The position numbers and the translations under genes were made by a program. The notes below the pieces were generated by a model that saw nothing but the letters and a program-made list of their open reading frames with translations, was not told the origin of the DNA and made no database searches. From contig JAAXHL010000051.1 of NCBI GenBank assembly GCA_012270865.1, positions 23,260 to 87,259 on the forward strand: DNA of 64,000 nucleotides, written 5' to 3'. Within the stretch, counting starts at the first letter, position 1. Every line of letters starts with the position of its first letter. The stretch comes from Candidatus Poribacteria bacterium (GTDB lineage Bacteria; Poribacteria; WGA-4E; WGA-3G). Of this stretch, positions 43,787 through 52,880 are shown in pieces.

Positions 43787-44812
43787 TTACTCTATAGCCA
43801 GTTCATCCGGCGTTTTGGCGTGTATCGCAATCAGGACGAAACACGTAGATTGTAGATTAGCCATCGGTTCTTTTAGTTCCATCGGAGTTTTACTGACGAA
43901 GCTACCGTCTTCTTGCCGTGTGTTTGTTAGGTAGCTGATGGCGCCGCGTCGTGTATTGAACGGATCGTTCCCCGCAGCGAGTGCCATAACCGCAATAGCC
44001 GTGATTTCTGGGTCACTCGGACTATTTTTGTATCTTCCGAATCCGCCGTCCCTGTTTTGCAGCTGCTTTAGCCAGGCGACTTGGGGGCTAATATCGTAAA
44101 CGGGTTCCAGACCTTGCATCACCCAAGTCGTCAGAAAGACATCGGACTGCAAACCGCGCTGTAACGCCCAACCGCCATCGTGATTAATGTATCCCGACAA
44201 CCACACGGTTCCTTTGGAGAGCCAAGGTATGTCGTCAGTTCCCTCCTCGAAATCCCGTTCAAATTTGAGTCCGAGCCTGTTAAATCCAGCGAGAACGGCA
44301 GCAGTATAAAGCGGGTTGCTGGGGCTGCGTTCACCTCTCCCCCAACTCCCATTCGGGTTTTGGACTTTCCGTAGCCAACGGAGTCCTTTAAACCGTGCGT
44401 CCGGATCCGTTTCCGCTTTGGCTAAGGCGATCAGCGCGAAGATAGTGTGTGCAGTGTTATCGTTCCAACTTCCGTCTTCCGATTGTGTATTTCGGAGATA
44501 CGCGACCCCAGTTCGGATGACCCGTGAACCGGTCCCCCATCCTGCCTCAATCAGTGCCCAAATCGAGAAGGCTGTGCTCTCAACGTTGCTGTCTCCACCG
44601 GGAACTAAAGGCCAACCACCGTCCCGATTTTGGTGCTGCACAATATAAGTTTTTGCACCTGCAATCGTTGTGTAGAGCGGAGGCCCTTCTGACATTTCAG
44701 CATTATTGGAAGTGGAGACTACGGTATCTGCAGCACTTCCGCTAATCCCGATAACCAAGTTCAGCAGGATATAACAGCAGAGCAGCATGAAAACGCTTTT
44801 GTGGTATTTCAT
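43787..44812 (-). CDS. secreted squalene-cyclase/prenyltransferase-repeat protein
   Basis: The 341-residue protein has a signal peptide (LVIGISGSA-ADT) and about five alpha-barrel repeats with QW-like motifs: QNRDGGWPLVPG, QSEDGSWNDN, QNPNGSWGRG, INHDGGWALQ and QNRDGGFGRYK. This is the fold of terpene cyclases, but the catalytic DxDD of squalene-hopene cyclase is not visible. It is more likely a secreted repeat protein of the prenyltransferase-like family than a cyclase. It is flanked by two copies of the same MITE-like element, at 43660 and 44919. Confidence 0.85.
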   Translation of the reverse strand: MKYHKSVFMLLCCYILLNLVIGISGSAADTVVSTSNNAEMSEGPPLYTTIAGAKTYIVQHQNRDGGWPLVPGGDSNVESTAFSIWALIEAGWGTGSRVIRTGVAYLRNTQSEDGSWNDNTAHTIFALIALAKAETDPDARFKGLRWLRKVQNPNGSWGRGERSPSNPLYTAAVLAGFNRLGLKFERDFEEGTDDIPWLSKGTVWLSGYINHDGGWALQRGLQSDVFLTTWVMQGLEPVYDISPQVAWLKQLQNRDGGFGRYKNSPSDPEITAIAVMALAAGNDPFNTRRGAISYLTNTRQEDGSFVSKTPMELKEPMANLQSTCFVLIAIHAKTPDELAIE

Positions 44813-44918
44813 ACAAACGTACCTCTATTTGTGATATTGTTAACTTTAAAACACTTGAAGACTTGTGGGGTTACGCGCGTTTTTCAGACGGATATCTCTT
44901 CTTACAAGAGTATTAATT

Positions 44919-45038
44919 AGGACTTACGCATGCTGCTCTTTCGTAGCATAAACTGTTAGTTTGTGATACTAAAACGCTGGATTTTCCCAGAAATCTCATC
45001 TAATAGAATAGGCTGCAGTCAAAATTGCGTAAGTCCTG
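44919..45038. mobile_element. 120-bp MITE-like element, intact copy
   Basis: The inverted repeats AGGACTTACGCA (44919-44930) and TGCGTAAGTCCT (45026-45037) bound a core nearly identical to the copy at 43660. TTAATT flanks both sides (44913-44918 and 45039-45044). The surrounding gap 44813-45099 holds no gene. Confidence 0.85.
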
Positions 45039-45099
45039 TTAATTATCATAAACCTCGCTATAACTGAATTAAAGCAGCCTATTGATAAACTTTGGTACA

Positions 45100-46224
45100 C
45101 TACGACTGTGGCTCAATGACGATTTTATAAACCCCTTCTTGTCCAAGCATATCAATACCTTTTTCCAATTCCTGCAACGGTAGGTAGTGCGTTATTAATT
45201 CGTTCAGCGGTGCGCGTGTAATCTGAAGGAAGTCTAATGCTGTCTGGAACTGAATTTGCGGATATGCCCATACGCCGCAGACATCCAGATCCTTGTTACA
45301 AATCTGGTAAGGTCGGATTTGGGTCTCTCCAGAATCTGTGTAGTGTCCGACTTCGATAACCTTCCCACCGCGTCTCACCACGTCCAATGCCTCGGAGAAA
45401 ACGGCTGGCAATCCTGCACACTCAATCACGATGTCTACACCAACACCGTTTGTGAGGTCCTGAATTTGCTCCACCCGCTCTTCAGGGGTTGTATCCCCGA
45501 CATTGATAACAACATCCGCCCCCATCTGCTTTGCCATCTCTAACCGACTGTCAACGAGGTCGGAGGCAATAATAGTCCCGGCACCACTATCGCGCAACAC
45601 AGCAATGACGAGGAGACCAATCGGGCCACAACCGAGAACAGCGACTCGGTTCCCAATGCCATATCCATCTCCCACTTGCGGTAGACCGGGAGCATACGCG
45701 CGCCCAACAACACGCGTCGCTACTGCCACAGGTTCTGTTAAGACACCAATCTCTTCCGGGATACCCTCTGGCATTTTGTACACCCAAGAATTGCCGTGAA
45801 TATACGTATACTCAGCGAAGTCGCCATTTAGATAGGGCGGGGTCTCGCTGTTGCCAAAGCCGTATATCTTTCTGTTGGAACACAAGGTCGGGCGACCCGG
45901 CACATGCAAACAGTAGTAGCATCCACCACAGTTTTTTGAACCCGGTACCACCGTTACACGGTCGCCAGCTTTGATAGGACCGCCCATCACATTCATTACC
46001 TGATTCGCATTTTTGCCGATCTCAGCAACCGTGCCAACAACTTCATGTCCTGGGATAACAGGGAATGGCAGGGCAACGTGCCCGAGATACACGTGCTTAT
46101 CAGTCCCACAAATGCCGACTTGATCGACCTGTAAGATGAACGCGTCATCTGCAGGAGACGGTTTCTCAAATTCACGGATTTCTATCTGCCCCGGTTGGAG
46201 CATCACTGCTGCTTGGACTTGCAT
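45100..46224 (-). CDS. zinc-dependent alcohol/polyol dehydrogenase (MDR family)
   Basis: This 374-residue cytoplasmic oxidoreductase has the catalytic zinc ligands Cys39 (GICGTDKH) and GHE at 59-61, and a structural-zinc Cys cluster (CGGCYYCLHVPGRPTLC). The NAD(P) loop is VLGCGPIGLLV, followed by the acidic end ASDLVDS that favours NAD. It resembles threonine or sorbitol dehydrogenases and related sugar alcohol enzymes. The exact substrate is unknown. AAGGAA lies before the start. The next gene downstream on its strand is separated by MITE-containing sequence, so it probably ends its own transcript. Confidence 0.92.
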   Translation of the reverse strand: MQVQAAVMLQPGQIEIREFEKPSPADDAFILQVDQVGICGTDKHVYLGHVALPFPVIPGHEVVGTVAEIGKNANQVMNVMGGPIKAGDRVTVVPGSKNCGGCYYCLHVPGRPTLCSNRKIYGFGNSETPPYLNGDFAEYTYIHGNSWVYKMPEGIPEEIGVLTEPVAVATRVVGRAYAPGLPQVGDGYGIGNRVAVLGCGPIGLLVIAVLRDSGAGTIIASDLVDSRLEMAKQMGADVVINVGDTTPEERVEQIQDLTNGVGVDIVIECAGLPAVFSEALDVVRRGGKVIEVGHYTDSGETQIRPYQICNKDLDVCGVWAYPQIQFQTALDFLQITRAPLNELITHYLPLQELEKGIDMLGQEGVYKIVIEPQS

Positions 46225-46261
46225 AGTTCAGAATTCCTTGTTTTGTTTTTTCTAATTTGTT

Positions 46262-47422
46262 TTATCGCGACCAGAGCGGAATCAATACTTTTGTTAACTG
46301 CGCCAAACTTTCCAGATTGTGCGCTGGCAGGAAATAGTCCACATAAGGCAGTGCCGTGCGAATACCTCGACAGATCGGTTGATACCCTTCGCTACCGAGC
46401 AGCGGGTTAAGCCAGATGAGACGGTAGGCATGTCGGTGGATCATCTCCATAGAACGACGCAATACATCTACATCACCGCGATCCCATCCATCGCTGATAA
46501 GAATGACAACCGAACGATACGCCGATAGGGAAGGCGCAAACTGCCGATAGAATTCTAACAGACTTTCACCTATCTTTGTTCCACCCGACCAGTCCGGCAC
46601 AACATTCGCCACTTCGTTCAACCCTTCCGCTAACCCCTTCCGTCGGAGAAGTCCTGTAATATCTGTCAGGTGTGTGCTAAAGACTGCGACTTCTACCTCT
46701 TTTAACTCCTGTTGCATGCCGTAGATAAATTGGATGAGAAACTTCGCGTAACAATCCATAGAGCCGCTTACATCACAGAGGAGTAGAATCTTAGTCTTTT
46801 TAATCTTCTGCTGTTTCCGCATGAGTTCGAGCGGTTCACCGCCGTGGACGAGACTCTTTCGCCAACTCCGTCGGAAGTCGATAGTTTTGCCTTTTTTACC
46901 GACAACCTTTCGGCGACTCAGTTTTGTCGCCAGCACCGCTGCCAATTTCGCAACGATCTCCCGTGCTTTCTCCATATCTTCTTTTGTGAACTCGCTGAAA
47001 TCTTTTCGGGTCAGGACCTCTTCTACACTATAAGCGATCGGATCGTCTTCCTCACCTTCTTTTTCATCGTCTTCAGTTTCGGCATCCAACCACTGTTCTA
47101 CGATGTCCTGTTCATCGACAGCATCGGAGAGGTCTTGAAGACTGGAGGGTTCGGGAACTTCGTTTTCTGTATCGACTGCCTCAAATTCCGTGCGTGGGTA
47201 TCGCCAAAACAGATTGAAAGCGAGATCAAACGTCTCCCGATCCGTTTTCTGCGTAATAAGGTTCGTCCGTGCTGTATGATAAAACGTCTCCCGTTCACCG
47301 ATGTCGATCAGTTCAACGCTTTTGCACCAACTCAGTTGGTTGGTTGTCGTCACGTTAATCCCCATCTGTCGGAGCAACCGGCAGAAGTCTGTGATTTGTT
47401 GGAGGAGGGTTTGCTCAGTCAT
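46262..47422 (-). CDS. CoxE-like VWA-domain protein
   Basis: The 386-residue cytoplasmic protein has a helical N-terminal part, an acidic linker (about 95-130) and a von Willebrand A domain near residue 215. The metal-ion adhesion motif is DVSGSMD, with VPDWSGGTKIG and ILISDGWDRGD completing the site. CoxE-like proteins usually work with a MoxR-type AAA ATPase to mature metalloenzymes or assemble complexes. No such ATPase is in the window. The start overlaps the end of the upstream MNT-HEPN gene by 8 bp, so they are translationally coupled, an unusual pairing. Confidence 0.9.
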   Translation of the reverse strand: MTEQTLLQQITDFCRLLRQMGINVTTTNQLSWCKSVELIDIGERETFYHTARTNLITQKTDRETFDLAFNLFWRYPRTEFEAVDTENEVPEPSSLQDLSDAVDEQDIVEQWLDAETEDDEKEGEEDDPIAYSVEEVLTRKDFSEFTKEDMEKAREIVAKLAAVLATKLSRRKVVGKKGKTIDFRRSWRKSLVHGGEPLELMRKQQKIKKTKILLLCDVSGSMDCYAKFLIQFIYGMQQELKEVEVAVFSTHLTDITGLLRRKGLAEGLNEVANVVPDWSGGTKIGESLLEFYRQFAPSLSAYRSVVILISDGWDRGDVDVLRRSMEMIHRHAYRLIWLNPLLGSEGYQPICRGIRTALPYVDYFLPAHNLESLAQLTKVLIPLWSR

Positions 47423-48299
47423 TTTCTTCTTTCTTCAGCCACGTTATGAACGCGTCCAGTTCTTTAGAAAGCCTGTCAAACAACTGGCTAACCTGCTTTG
47501 CATGTCTTTCTGCTCTTTTGTAGATGAGTTCATCTTCATAAATGTTCCTAAAAACGTGACGGAATTCTAAAAGTTCCTCTAGTGCTTCAAAAGTTTCTTG
47601 GGAAATTACAGATTGCCGTTCCGTTTGGGTTTCCGCCATCTGCGTTAGCAATTCCTTGTGCCATCTACTTCCATCTGGCAGGCGTAGATCAATGTCCAGG
47701 GCAATTTCTTTAAAAATATTCTCTGTTCCTCTATAGCAGTCTACCAGATTTTTAGCGATGGCCATTTCTATCTCTTCTCTGTATTCAATAGGAGCAGTTT
47801 TAATTTTCTCTAATCGCTCTGTGATTTTTTTTAAGGTGCGTTCTATTTTAACGCGTTCATCGGAGATACGTTGTATGAGTGCTGATCTGTTCACTTTGTA
47901 GATTGCTCCTTTTTTGATCGAGGTCAATTGACTCTGAATTCTCTCGCGAAATAATCCTTTACAGCTTTCAAAATCGACCAAGTCTACCTTGAATAATCCG
48001 CTGATGTCTGATGCTACTGATGATGCGCGGAAATATTTGTCATTCGGGATCCCCCAGACAGCAATATCAATATCCGACCATTTTGAGAATGCATCTGATT
48101 TGGCAAGCGACCCGAACACAGCGACCTGTGTTGCACCAAAATCTTCATAAAGCATCGCTGCGACCCGATGTGCCGTTTGCCAAGCGCGTTGTAGCAACGC
48201 CTCATCTACCTTCCGGTTTTGGAGGTGTTGATCAAGTCGCTGACGGTATTGCCTTAATTCTTCAGGCGATAAATCTTTCGCTGTATGATGAGTGTCCAT
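47415..48299 (-). CDS. single-chain MNT nucleotidyltransferase plus HepT-like HEPN protein (copy 1)
   Basis: The 294-residue protein joins a minimal nucleotidyltransferase to a HEPN domain. The MNT part shows VAVFGSLAKSD with Gly-Ser at 63-64, Asp76 and Asp78 in SDIDIAVWG, and Asp106. The C-terminal HEPN part shows FRHVFRNIYEDEL. In two-gene HepT-MntA systems the HEPN RNase has R-x4-H-x-Y, and MNT silences it by AMPylating that Tyr. Here Arg247 and Tyr254 are kept, but the His position is Asn252. Both functions may therefore lie in one chain with a modified or inactive RNase. A paralogue is at 50824. Confidence 0.85.
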   Translation of the reverse strand: MDTHHTAKDLSPEELRQYRQRLDQHLQNRKVDEALLQRAWQTAHRVAAMLYEDFGATQVAVFGSLAKSDAFSKWSDIDIAVWGIPNDKYFRASSVASDISGLFKVDLVDFESCKGLFRERIQSQLTSIKKGAIYKVNRSALIQRISDERVKIERTLKKITERLEKIKTAPIEYREEIEMAIAKNLVDCYRGTENIFKEIALDIDLRLPDGSRWHKELLTQMAETQTERQSVISQETFEALEELLEFRHVFRNIYEDELIYKRAERHAKQVSQLFDRLSKELDAFITWLKKEEND

Positions 48300-48600
48300 A
48301 CCACTATCTCCTTAGAGAATAGAATAGCACGAAATCGTTTAGAGTGCAACGAAAAAGAGACAGGTTAACCGTGTCGGTTTTCCCGTCTCTTTAACCAACG
48401 ATATTTTATAAAATTTGCTGGATGGGATCTTGCCCAACGGTGTGGTTTAAGTGTAAACCATAGGTGTCAATTAAAAAAACAACCAGCGCGGTCCCCAGAC
48501 CCGGTAGGTTCGGTTTGCAACCGAACCGAATCCTACGCGAAAACCGTGGAGTTCCTTCAAAGACCTCTTTAGTCCGGTAGGGACGTTATGTTATAGCAGC
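48300..48600. other. intergenic region with a palindrome
   Basis: The 301-bp gap contains GGTTCGGTT (48507-48515) and AACCGAACC (48519-48527), a perfect 9-bp stem with a 3-nt loop. It belongs to the dispersed hairpins seen at 1470, 6070, 51801 and 56383. No gene is visible. Confidence 0.6.
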
Positions 48601-48840
48601 CTATGGTGATGCATCCAATAACGCCTTTTCAACAGTAATAGGTAGTTGGATGAGGTGAAAACGGTTGGCTGTGTATGCATAATCTTCACCGCTTTCGTCT
48701 ATGACACGGATATAACCGTGAGATGCTGCTTCGTCATCAGGAATGACACGATATACTTTCCCTACTTCAAGAGAGGCAGCGTATCCTTCGTTATCAAGGC
48801 ACAGACCGAATTGTAAAAATAGGTTCTCTTTGGTATTCAT
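48601..48840 (-). CDS. small conserved-looking protein, unknown
   Basis: I do not recognise this protein of about 79 residues. It is soluble, acidic and rich in beta strands: LEVGKVYRVIPDDEAASHG and YIRVIDESGEDYAYTANRF look like an SH3-type small barrel. ATG 48840 (MNTKENLFLQFG) is preferred over a TTG one codon earlier. No strong ribosome site is visible. A protein of similar size and character lies at 63497 (CNSKGKIFWLEATQ), but I cannot show they are related. Confidence 0.6.
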   Translation of the reverse strand: MNTKENLFLQFGLCLDNEGYAASLEVGKVYRVIPDDEAASHGYIRVIDESGEDYAYTANRFHLIQLPITVEKALLDASP

Positions 48841-48905
48841 CAAAAAGATTGTAGCACATTTCTAACGATTTCTCAAATTAAAATATCTGAAAAACACGCT
48901 TTCGC

Positions 48906-50837
48906 CTATGGCCAAAAGTTATACATCGGTTGCTGCGTCACCACACTGACAAGGCTCCATATCCCACCAACAGTAAAATCACCCAACATCAACCCAATCG
49001 CAAACATCACCAACTGCTGTGATGCTCTCGGACCTCCAATCCGCAAGACACTCCACTTGATAACCGAACTCACCAACATACAACTCCATAGATACCGCAT
49101 GCCCCAGTCGCTGGACACAACGAACCCGATCGGATGGAAGGGCCACCAGAAAAAACGCGCCCGCATAAACATCAGAAGCGTCGAAAAAAGCAATCCGAAA
49201 AGGATACCACCGGTAGCAAAAAAATTCGGTTCAGTCGGGTAATAGAGCCAACGCTGGAGTCCACTGAAGACGCGTCCACCGAAACCTGTTGACCAACTGC
49301 TGCTACCGCTCGTGTTTATGGCACCGTAGGTGTAGAAAATATAGAGGATAACGCCGAATACCATCACCGCGGCGAAGGCTGAAACACCTAATAGCGCGAA
49401 GAACAAGCGTCTCGTTGAGGTACCGGAACGTTCCGAGAGTTTGAAACCCTCTAATTGGTGCGGCATCGGGTTACTCGTATAACTCCGATTGAACCAACGG
49501 TAGAGCGTCAGAGCGACGAGGTTATTCGTGCCTAACGCGCGTGTGCCGAAACTATCGATGAGGATATGATGGTTCGGCATGTTCTCCATCGCGTGGACAG
49601 GAAACCCCTGCTCCGCACGCATCCGTGTTAGCACTAACACGATGATAAAATAGATTGCGAAAAAGAGCGGAATTAGCCAGAATGACATACCGATGCGTCT
49701 GGAGAAAATAAAGAGGAACACGAGTCCACCGACAATACCCCATAGCGCGAATCTATACGGAATCGGTTCATCGGCATCCTCACCGGTACGGTGGCGTGCG
49801 ATGCGGAACACACCGCGTAAATGGCGGAGGTTCAGCACAAGGACGGAGATGAAAATCCCGATGGCGGCACCGAAACATTGTCGGTCGATGTATGGGAATC
49901 CGGGTAGGCTGGACAGTCCAACAGCACTCGCGAAGACTAACTGCGCCTTGTAGAAAAAAAAGAAAAACCAGCTGGAAAACGAAAGGTCGAGCGGCATTAA
50001 CAATCCGAGTCCGATGACAAATGGGTAGTAAGACATACTGATGCCACCGATGGCGTTCCACGGTTTCTCCGTGAACAGATGTCCAAAACCTTGCCAACCG
50101 CCGATCCGTTTGATGGGTAAGGTTGGGAGCGTCGGATACAGGAAACTGAAACCGTTGAGAATCGCAATAGATGCGGCGATCCCGAAACCGAGCCATGTGA
50201 TACGGTGCGAAAACAGCGATTTCGTGTTATGCGTCACGTGAAAGGCGATCTGTGTTATCGGATAGGCGAGGCGTTCGCGTTCCACCCACTGTTTCCGCAG
50301 AATGACGTTGATACACAACATCACCAGAACGATGACCGTCATGAACCCCGCCCAAGAAAGCACCGGCACGATCCATGCGCTGAGGATATCCAACGTCGAG
50401 AGGTTGGTTTCACCCGTATAGTATCCCGCCAACACCTTCGGGTCGTCCACGAGAAGCCATCTCGGAAGGTAATCCCAGAAAAGCTGCTTCCATTCGTTTT
50501 CGGGAGTAGCGAACCAGAAAGCGTGTCCAACCGTCGTGACGAGGATTGTCATCAGCGTAATTGACGGGAAAGCGCACGCTGTGCTGAGGAGGATGTATAT
50601 CGTTAGGAGTTCGGCATCTGTGAAAAGTCTGCGACGAGCAGCAAGATTGAGGAGCGTGAAAGCGAACACAACGAAGACGACGTTGTAAAACGGGACAGCG
50701 TAAGTATTCAACGCATAACCGACAAGTCCGACTTCACCTGCGATGATCCAATAAAAATTAAACGGAATCAGCACGAGCGTGATGGCGATAGATTTCCATG
50801 TGACACCGTGTGATTTCAAGGGTTCATGGTTTCTCAT
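48906..50837 (-). CDS. DUF6785/DUF6784-type polytopic membrane protein
   Basis: The 643-residue inner-membrane protein has about 12 to 14 hydrophobic segments, beginning with TWKSIAITLVLIPFNFYWII and including WVERERLAYPITQIAFHV between helices. It matches the DUF6785/DUF6784 proteins common in Poribacteria and Planctomycetes, whose function is unknown. A transporter role is plausible from shape. It overlaps the MNT-HEPN gene at 50824 by 14 bp, so the two are coupled, and a second MNT-HEPN gene lies downstream at 47415-48299. Confidence 0.82.
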   Translation of the reverse strand: MRNHEPLKSHGVTWKSIAITLVLIPFNFYWIIAGEVGLVGYALNTYAVPFYNVVFVVFAFTLLNLAARRRLFTDAELLTIYILLSTACAFPSITLMTILVTTVGHAFWFATPENEWKQLFWDYLPRWLLVDDPKVLAGYYTGETNLSTLDILSAWIVPVLSWAGFMTVIVLVMLCINVILRKQWVERERLAYPITQIAFHVTHNTKSLFSHRITWLGFGIAASIAILNGFSFLYPTLPTLPIKRIGGWQGFGHLFTEKPWNAIGGISMSYYPFVIGLGLLMPLDLSFSSWFFFFFYKAQLVFASAVGLSSLPGFPYIDRQCFGAAIGIFISVLVLNLRHLRGVFRIARHRTGEDADEPIPYRFALWGIVGGLVFLFIFSRRIGMSFWLIPLFFAIYFIIVLVLTRMRAEQGFPVHAMENMPNHHILIDSFGTRALGTNNLVALTLYRWFNRSYTSNPMPHQLEGFKLSERSGTSTRRLFFALLGVSAFAAVMVFGVILYIFYTYGAINTSGSSSWSTGFGGRVFSGLQRWLYYPTEPNFFATGGILFGLLFSTLLMFMRARFFWWPFHPIGFVVSSDWGMRYLWSCMLVSSVIKWSVLRIGGPRASQQLVMFAIGLMLGDFTVGGIWSLVSVVTQQPMYNFWP

Positions 50838-51768
50838 CTGACTCGTGGGTTTCAGTTAAAAAATCGATAAACGTGTCTAATTCTTCAGAAACCTCTGTGA
50901 ACAAACTCGTGATTGACTTCGCATGTGCTTCGGCTTTTTCGTAAATCAATTCATCACCATAGATGTTGTTAACCTTATGACGGAATCTGAGAAGTTGTTC
51001 TAATCTCTGCTGGGTGCCTTCGGAAATCACAGGTGGACGTTCCGGACAACGTTCCGCCATCTGTGTGAGCAAATCGGTATGCCACCGCTCACCTTTAGGC
51101 AACTGTTTATCAATTTCATTGGCAATCCGCTCGAAAATTCTCTCTATGCCGCTGTAGACCTCAGCGAGTTTTTTGGCAGTTAACTCTTCAAAAAATTTTC
51201 TGTGGTGAGGCGTGGCTACTTCAATTTCTTGCAAAAGTTCCATGATGCTTCCAATACTCCGGTCTATTTTTGTACGTTCATCAGTGATACGTTGAATAAG
51301 TTCGTCACGATTCACGCTGTAAGTTTCTCCATTTTCTCGGTCCGATGCGTTTACCAGTGTCAGAACGTCCGTTCCAGCTTTATCAATAGGGATAGCTTCG
51401 CTTAGAATCCGTTCACGGAATAAACGGTCAACGGATTTAAAATTGATAATATCTATTTTAAATTCAGGATCCAAGCCTTTTGTCTCCCAGAGCGCGTCCA
51501 GACATTCGTCGTATGAGACACCCCAAACAAGGATATCGATGTCTGAATTTTGTCTGAACCGTTTCGGTTCAGTGAGGGAGCCGAAGACGGCAACTTTCGT
51601 GGCACCAAAGTCTCGATAAAGTACGATGGCGAGACGACGCGCCGTCTCCCACGCGCGTTGAACCAGTTCTTTATCAACCCGACGGCTTTCCCACTGGCGT
51701 TTGAGGTTTTCCCTACATTCCGCGAGTTCTGATGGAGACATTCCGCTTGTGGTAGTTGTACGTCCCAT
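50824..51768 (-). CDS. single-chain MNT nucleotidyltransferase plus HepT-like HEPN protein (copy 2)
   Basis: This 314-residue paralogue of the protein at 47415 has the same order. The MNT domain has VAVFGSLTEPKR with Gly-Ser at 63-64, Asp76 and Asp78 in SDIDILVWG, and Asp106. A middle helical region has about 20 extra residues. The HEPN domain has FRHKVNNIYGDEL. Arg263 and Tyr270 are kept, while the catalytic His position is Asn268, the same change as in copy 1. It is followed with a 14-bp overlap by the DUF6785 gene. Whether it is a toxin-antitoxin, a defence protein or a regulator is open. Confidence 0.85.
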   Translation of the reverse strand: MGRTTTTSGMSPSELAECRENLKRQWESRRVDKELVQRAWETARRLAIVLYRDFGATKVAVFGSLTEPKRFRQNSDIDILVWGVSYDECLDALWETKGLDPEFKIDIINFKSVDRLFRERILSEAIPIDKAGTDVLTLVNASDRENGETYSVNRDELIQRITDERTKIDRSIGSIMELLQEIEVATPHHRKFFEELTAKKLAEVYSGIERIFERIANEIDKQLPKGERWHTDLLTQMAERCPERPPVISEGTQQRLEQLLRFRHKVNNIYGDELIYEKAEAHAKSITSLFTEVSEELDTFIDFLTETHESDEKP

Positions 51769-51800
51769 GTTTCAACCTCCGTGTCATCTGGCTTGATTCC

Positions 51801-51820
51801 GGCGCGGTTGAAACCGCGCC
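51801..51820. repeat. GGCGCGGTT/AACCGCGCC palindrome
   Basis: This 9-bp inverted repeat lies between the E1 alpha and MNT-HEPN genes. It belongs to the dispersed hairpin family whose stems differ in sequence but keep pairing. Confidence 0.65.
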
Positions 51821-51839
51821 TACATTTAGAATCGGCTAT

Positions 51840-52823
51840 TTATGGCTGAATGGATCCAGCGTAAACGTCATTCAAAGCATCTTCGGGCAGCGGTTCCGGA
51901 CTGTTCTTGGCGAACTCAAGTGCTTCTTCGAGTTCGTTCGCGAGTTCCGTTTCAAGTGCCGTGAGTTCATCTTCACTTACATCCTCTTCTTCGGTGAGAA
52001 CTGTGGCGAGTCGTCGGATAGGATCGCGGAGCCGTTCCTGTTCTTGAACCTCTTCGCGGTCGCGGTACGAGGTGCCTGGATCACCAATATGGTGCCCTCG
52101 GAATCTGTAGGTATCGCAGTTAAGGAGCGTCGGTCCGCCACCTTCACGGGCACGCGTGACGGCTTCGTCTGCAGCAGCGTAGACTTTCAGCACATCGTTT
52201 CCATCAACGGTGACACCCGGTATATCGTAGGAGGGCGCGCGAACGGCGATGTCCTCTACGCGTTGGTGTTCATGCTGTGGTGTCCCCATACCGAATCGGT
52301 TGTTCTCACAGACGAAAACGACCGGGAGTTCCCATACAGCAGCGAGGTTAAGCGTCTCGTGGAATACACCCTGGTTCGTTGCACCGTCGCCGAAGAAAGA
52401 CACGGCGACCTGCTGCGTACCCCGGAGTTTCGCAGAGAGGGCAGCACCCGCGGCAAGCGGAATCCCCGCACCCACGACACCGTTAGCACCCAAGATACCC
52501 GTCTCTTTATCGGCGATGTGCATCGAGCCGCCTTTGCCTTTACAATAACCGGTTGTGCGAGCGAAAAGTTCCGCCATCATCCGGTCCCGTTTGCCTCCCT
52601 TCGCAATCAGATGACCGTGCCCCCGGTGTGTACTCGTGATGTAGTCATCATCTTGTAGATGGGCGCAGACCCCGACGGCTGTGGCTTCTTCACCGATGTA
52701 GAGGTGAAGAAAACCGGGGAGCTGACCGCTCTGGTAAAGCGTACCAGCGGCTTCTTCAAATTGACGGATCTCTACCATTTTGCGATACATGTGGAGCATC
52801 TGATCTTTATTCGGTTTCGACAT
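51840..52823 (-). CDS. pdhA: pyruvate/2-oxoacid dehydrogenase E1 alpha subunit
   Basis: This 327-residue thiamine-diphosphate enzyme subunit decarboxylates a 2-oxoacid, pyruvate or acetoin in related proteins. It contains STHRGHGHLIAKG near residue 63 and the ThDP motif GDGATNQGVFHETLNL ending in CENN near residue 175. RFRGHHIGDPGTSYR lies in the phosphorylation-loop region. The C-terminal 60 residues are acidic. A beta subunit is expected for a functional E1 and is not adjacent. An E3 is encoded far away at 4573. Confidence 0.93.
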   Translation of the reverse strand: MSKPNKDQMLHMYRKMVEIRQFEEAAGTLYQSGQLPGFLHLYIGEEATAVGVCAHLQDDDYITSTHRGHGHLIAKGGKRDRMMAELFARTTGYCKGKGGSMHIADKETGILGANGVVGAGIPLAAGAALSAKLRGTQQVAVSFFGDGATNQGVFHETLNLAAVWELPVVFVCENNRFGMGTPQHEHQRVEDIAVRAPSYDIPGVTVDGNDVLKVYAAADEAVTRAREGGGPTLLNCDTYRFRGHHIGDPGTSYRDREEVQEQERLRDPIRRLATVLTEEEDVSEDELTALETELANELEEALEFAKNSPEPLPEDALNDVYAGSIQP

Positions 52824-52880
52824 AATTCCTTTCCTATTTCTGTGTACACGTTAAGGATAATTTGCCAGTTCTATAAATAT

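Noticed and set aside
43787..44812. Squalene-hopene cyclase
   Set aside because: It is half the usual length, is secreted and lacks a visible DxDD motif, so only the repeat fold is supported.
51756..52658. 300-codon frame opposite the E1 alpha gene
   Set aside because: It mirrors a clear ThDP enzyme, shows no motif and lacks a ribosome site.
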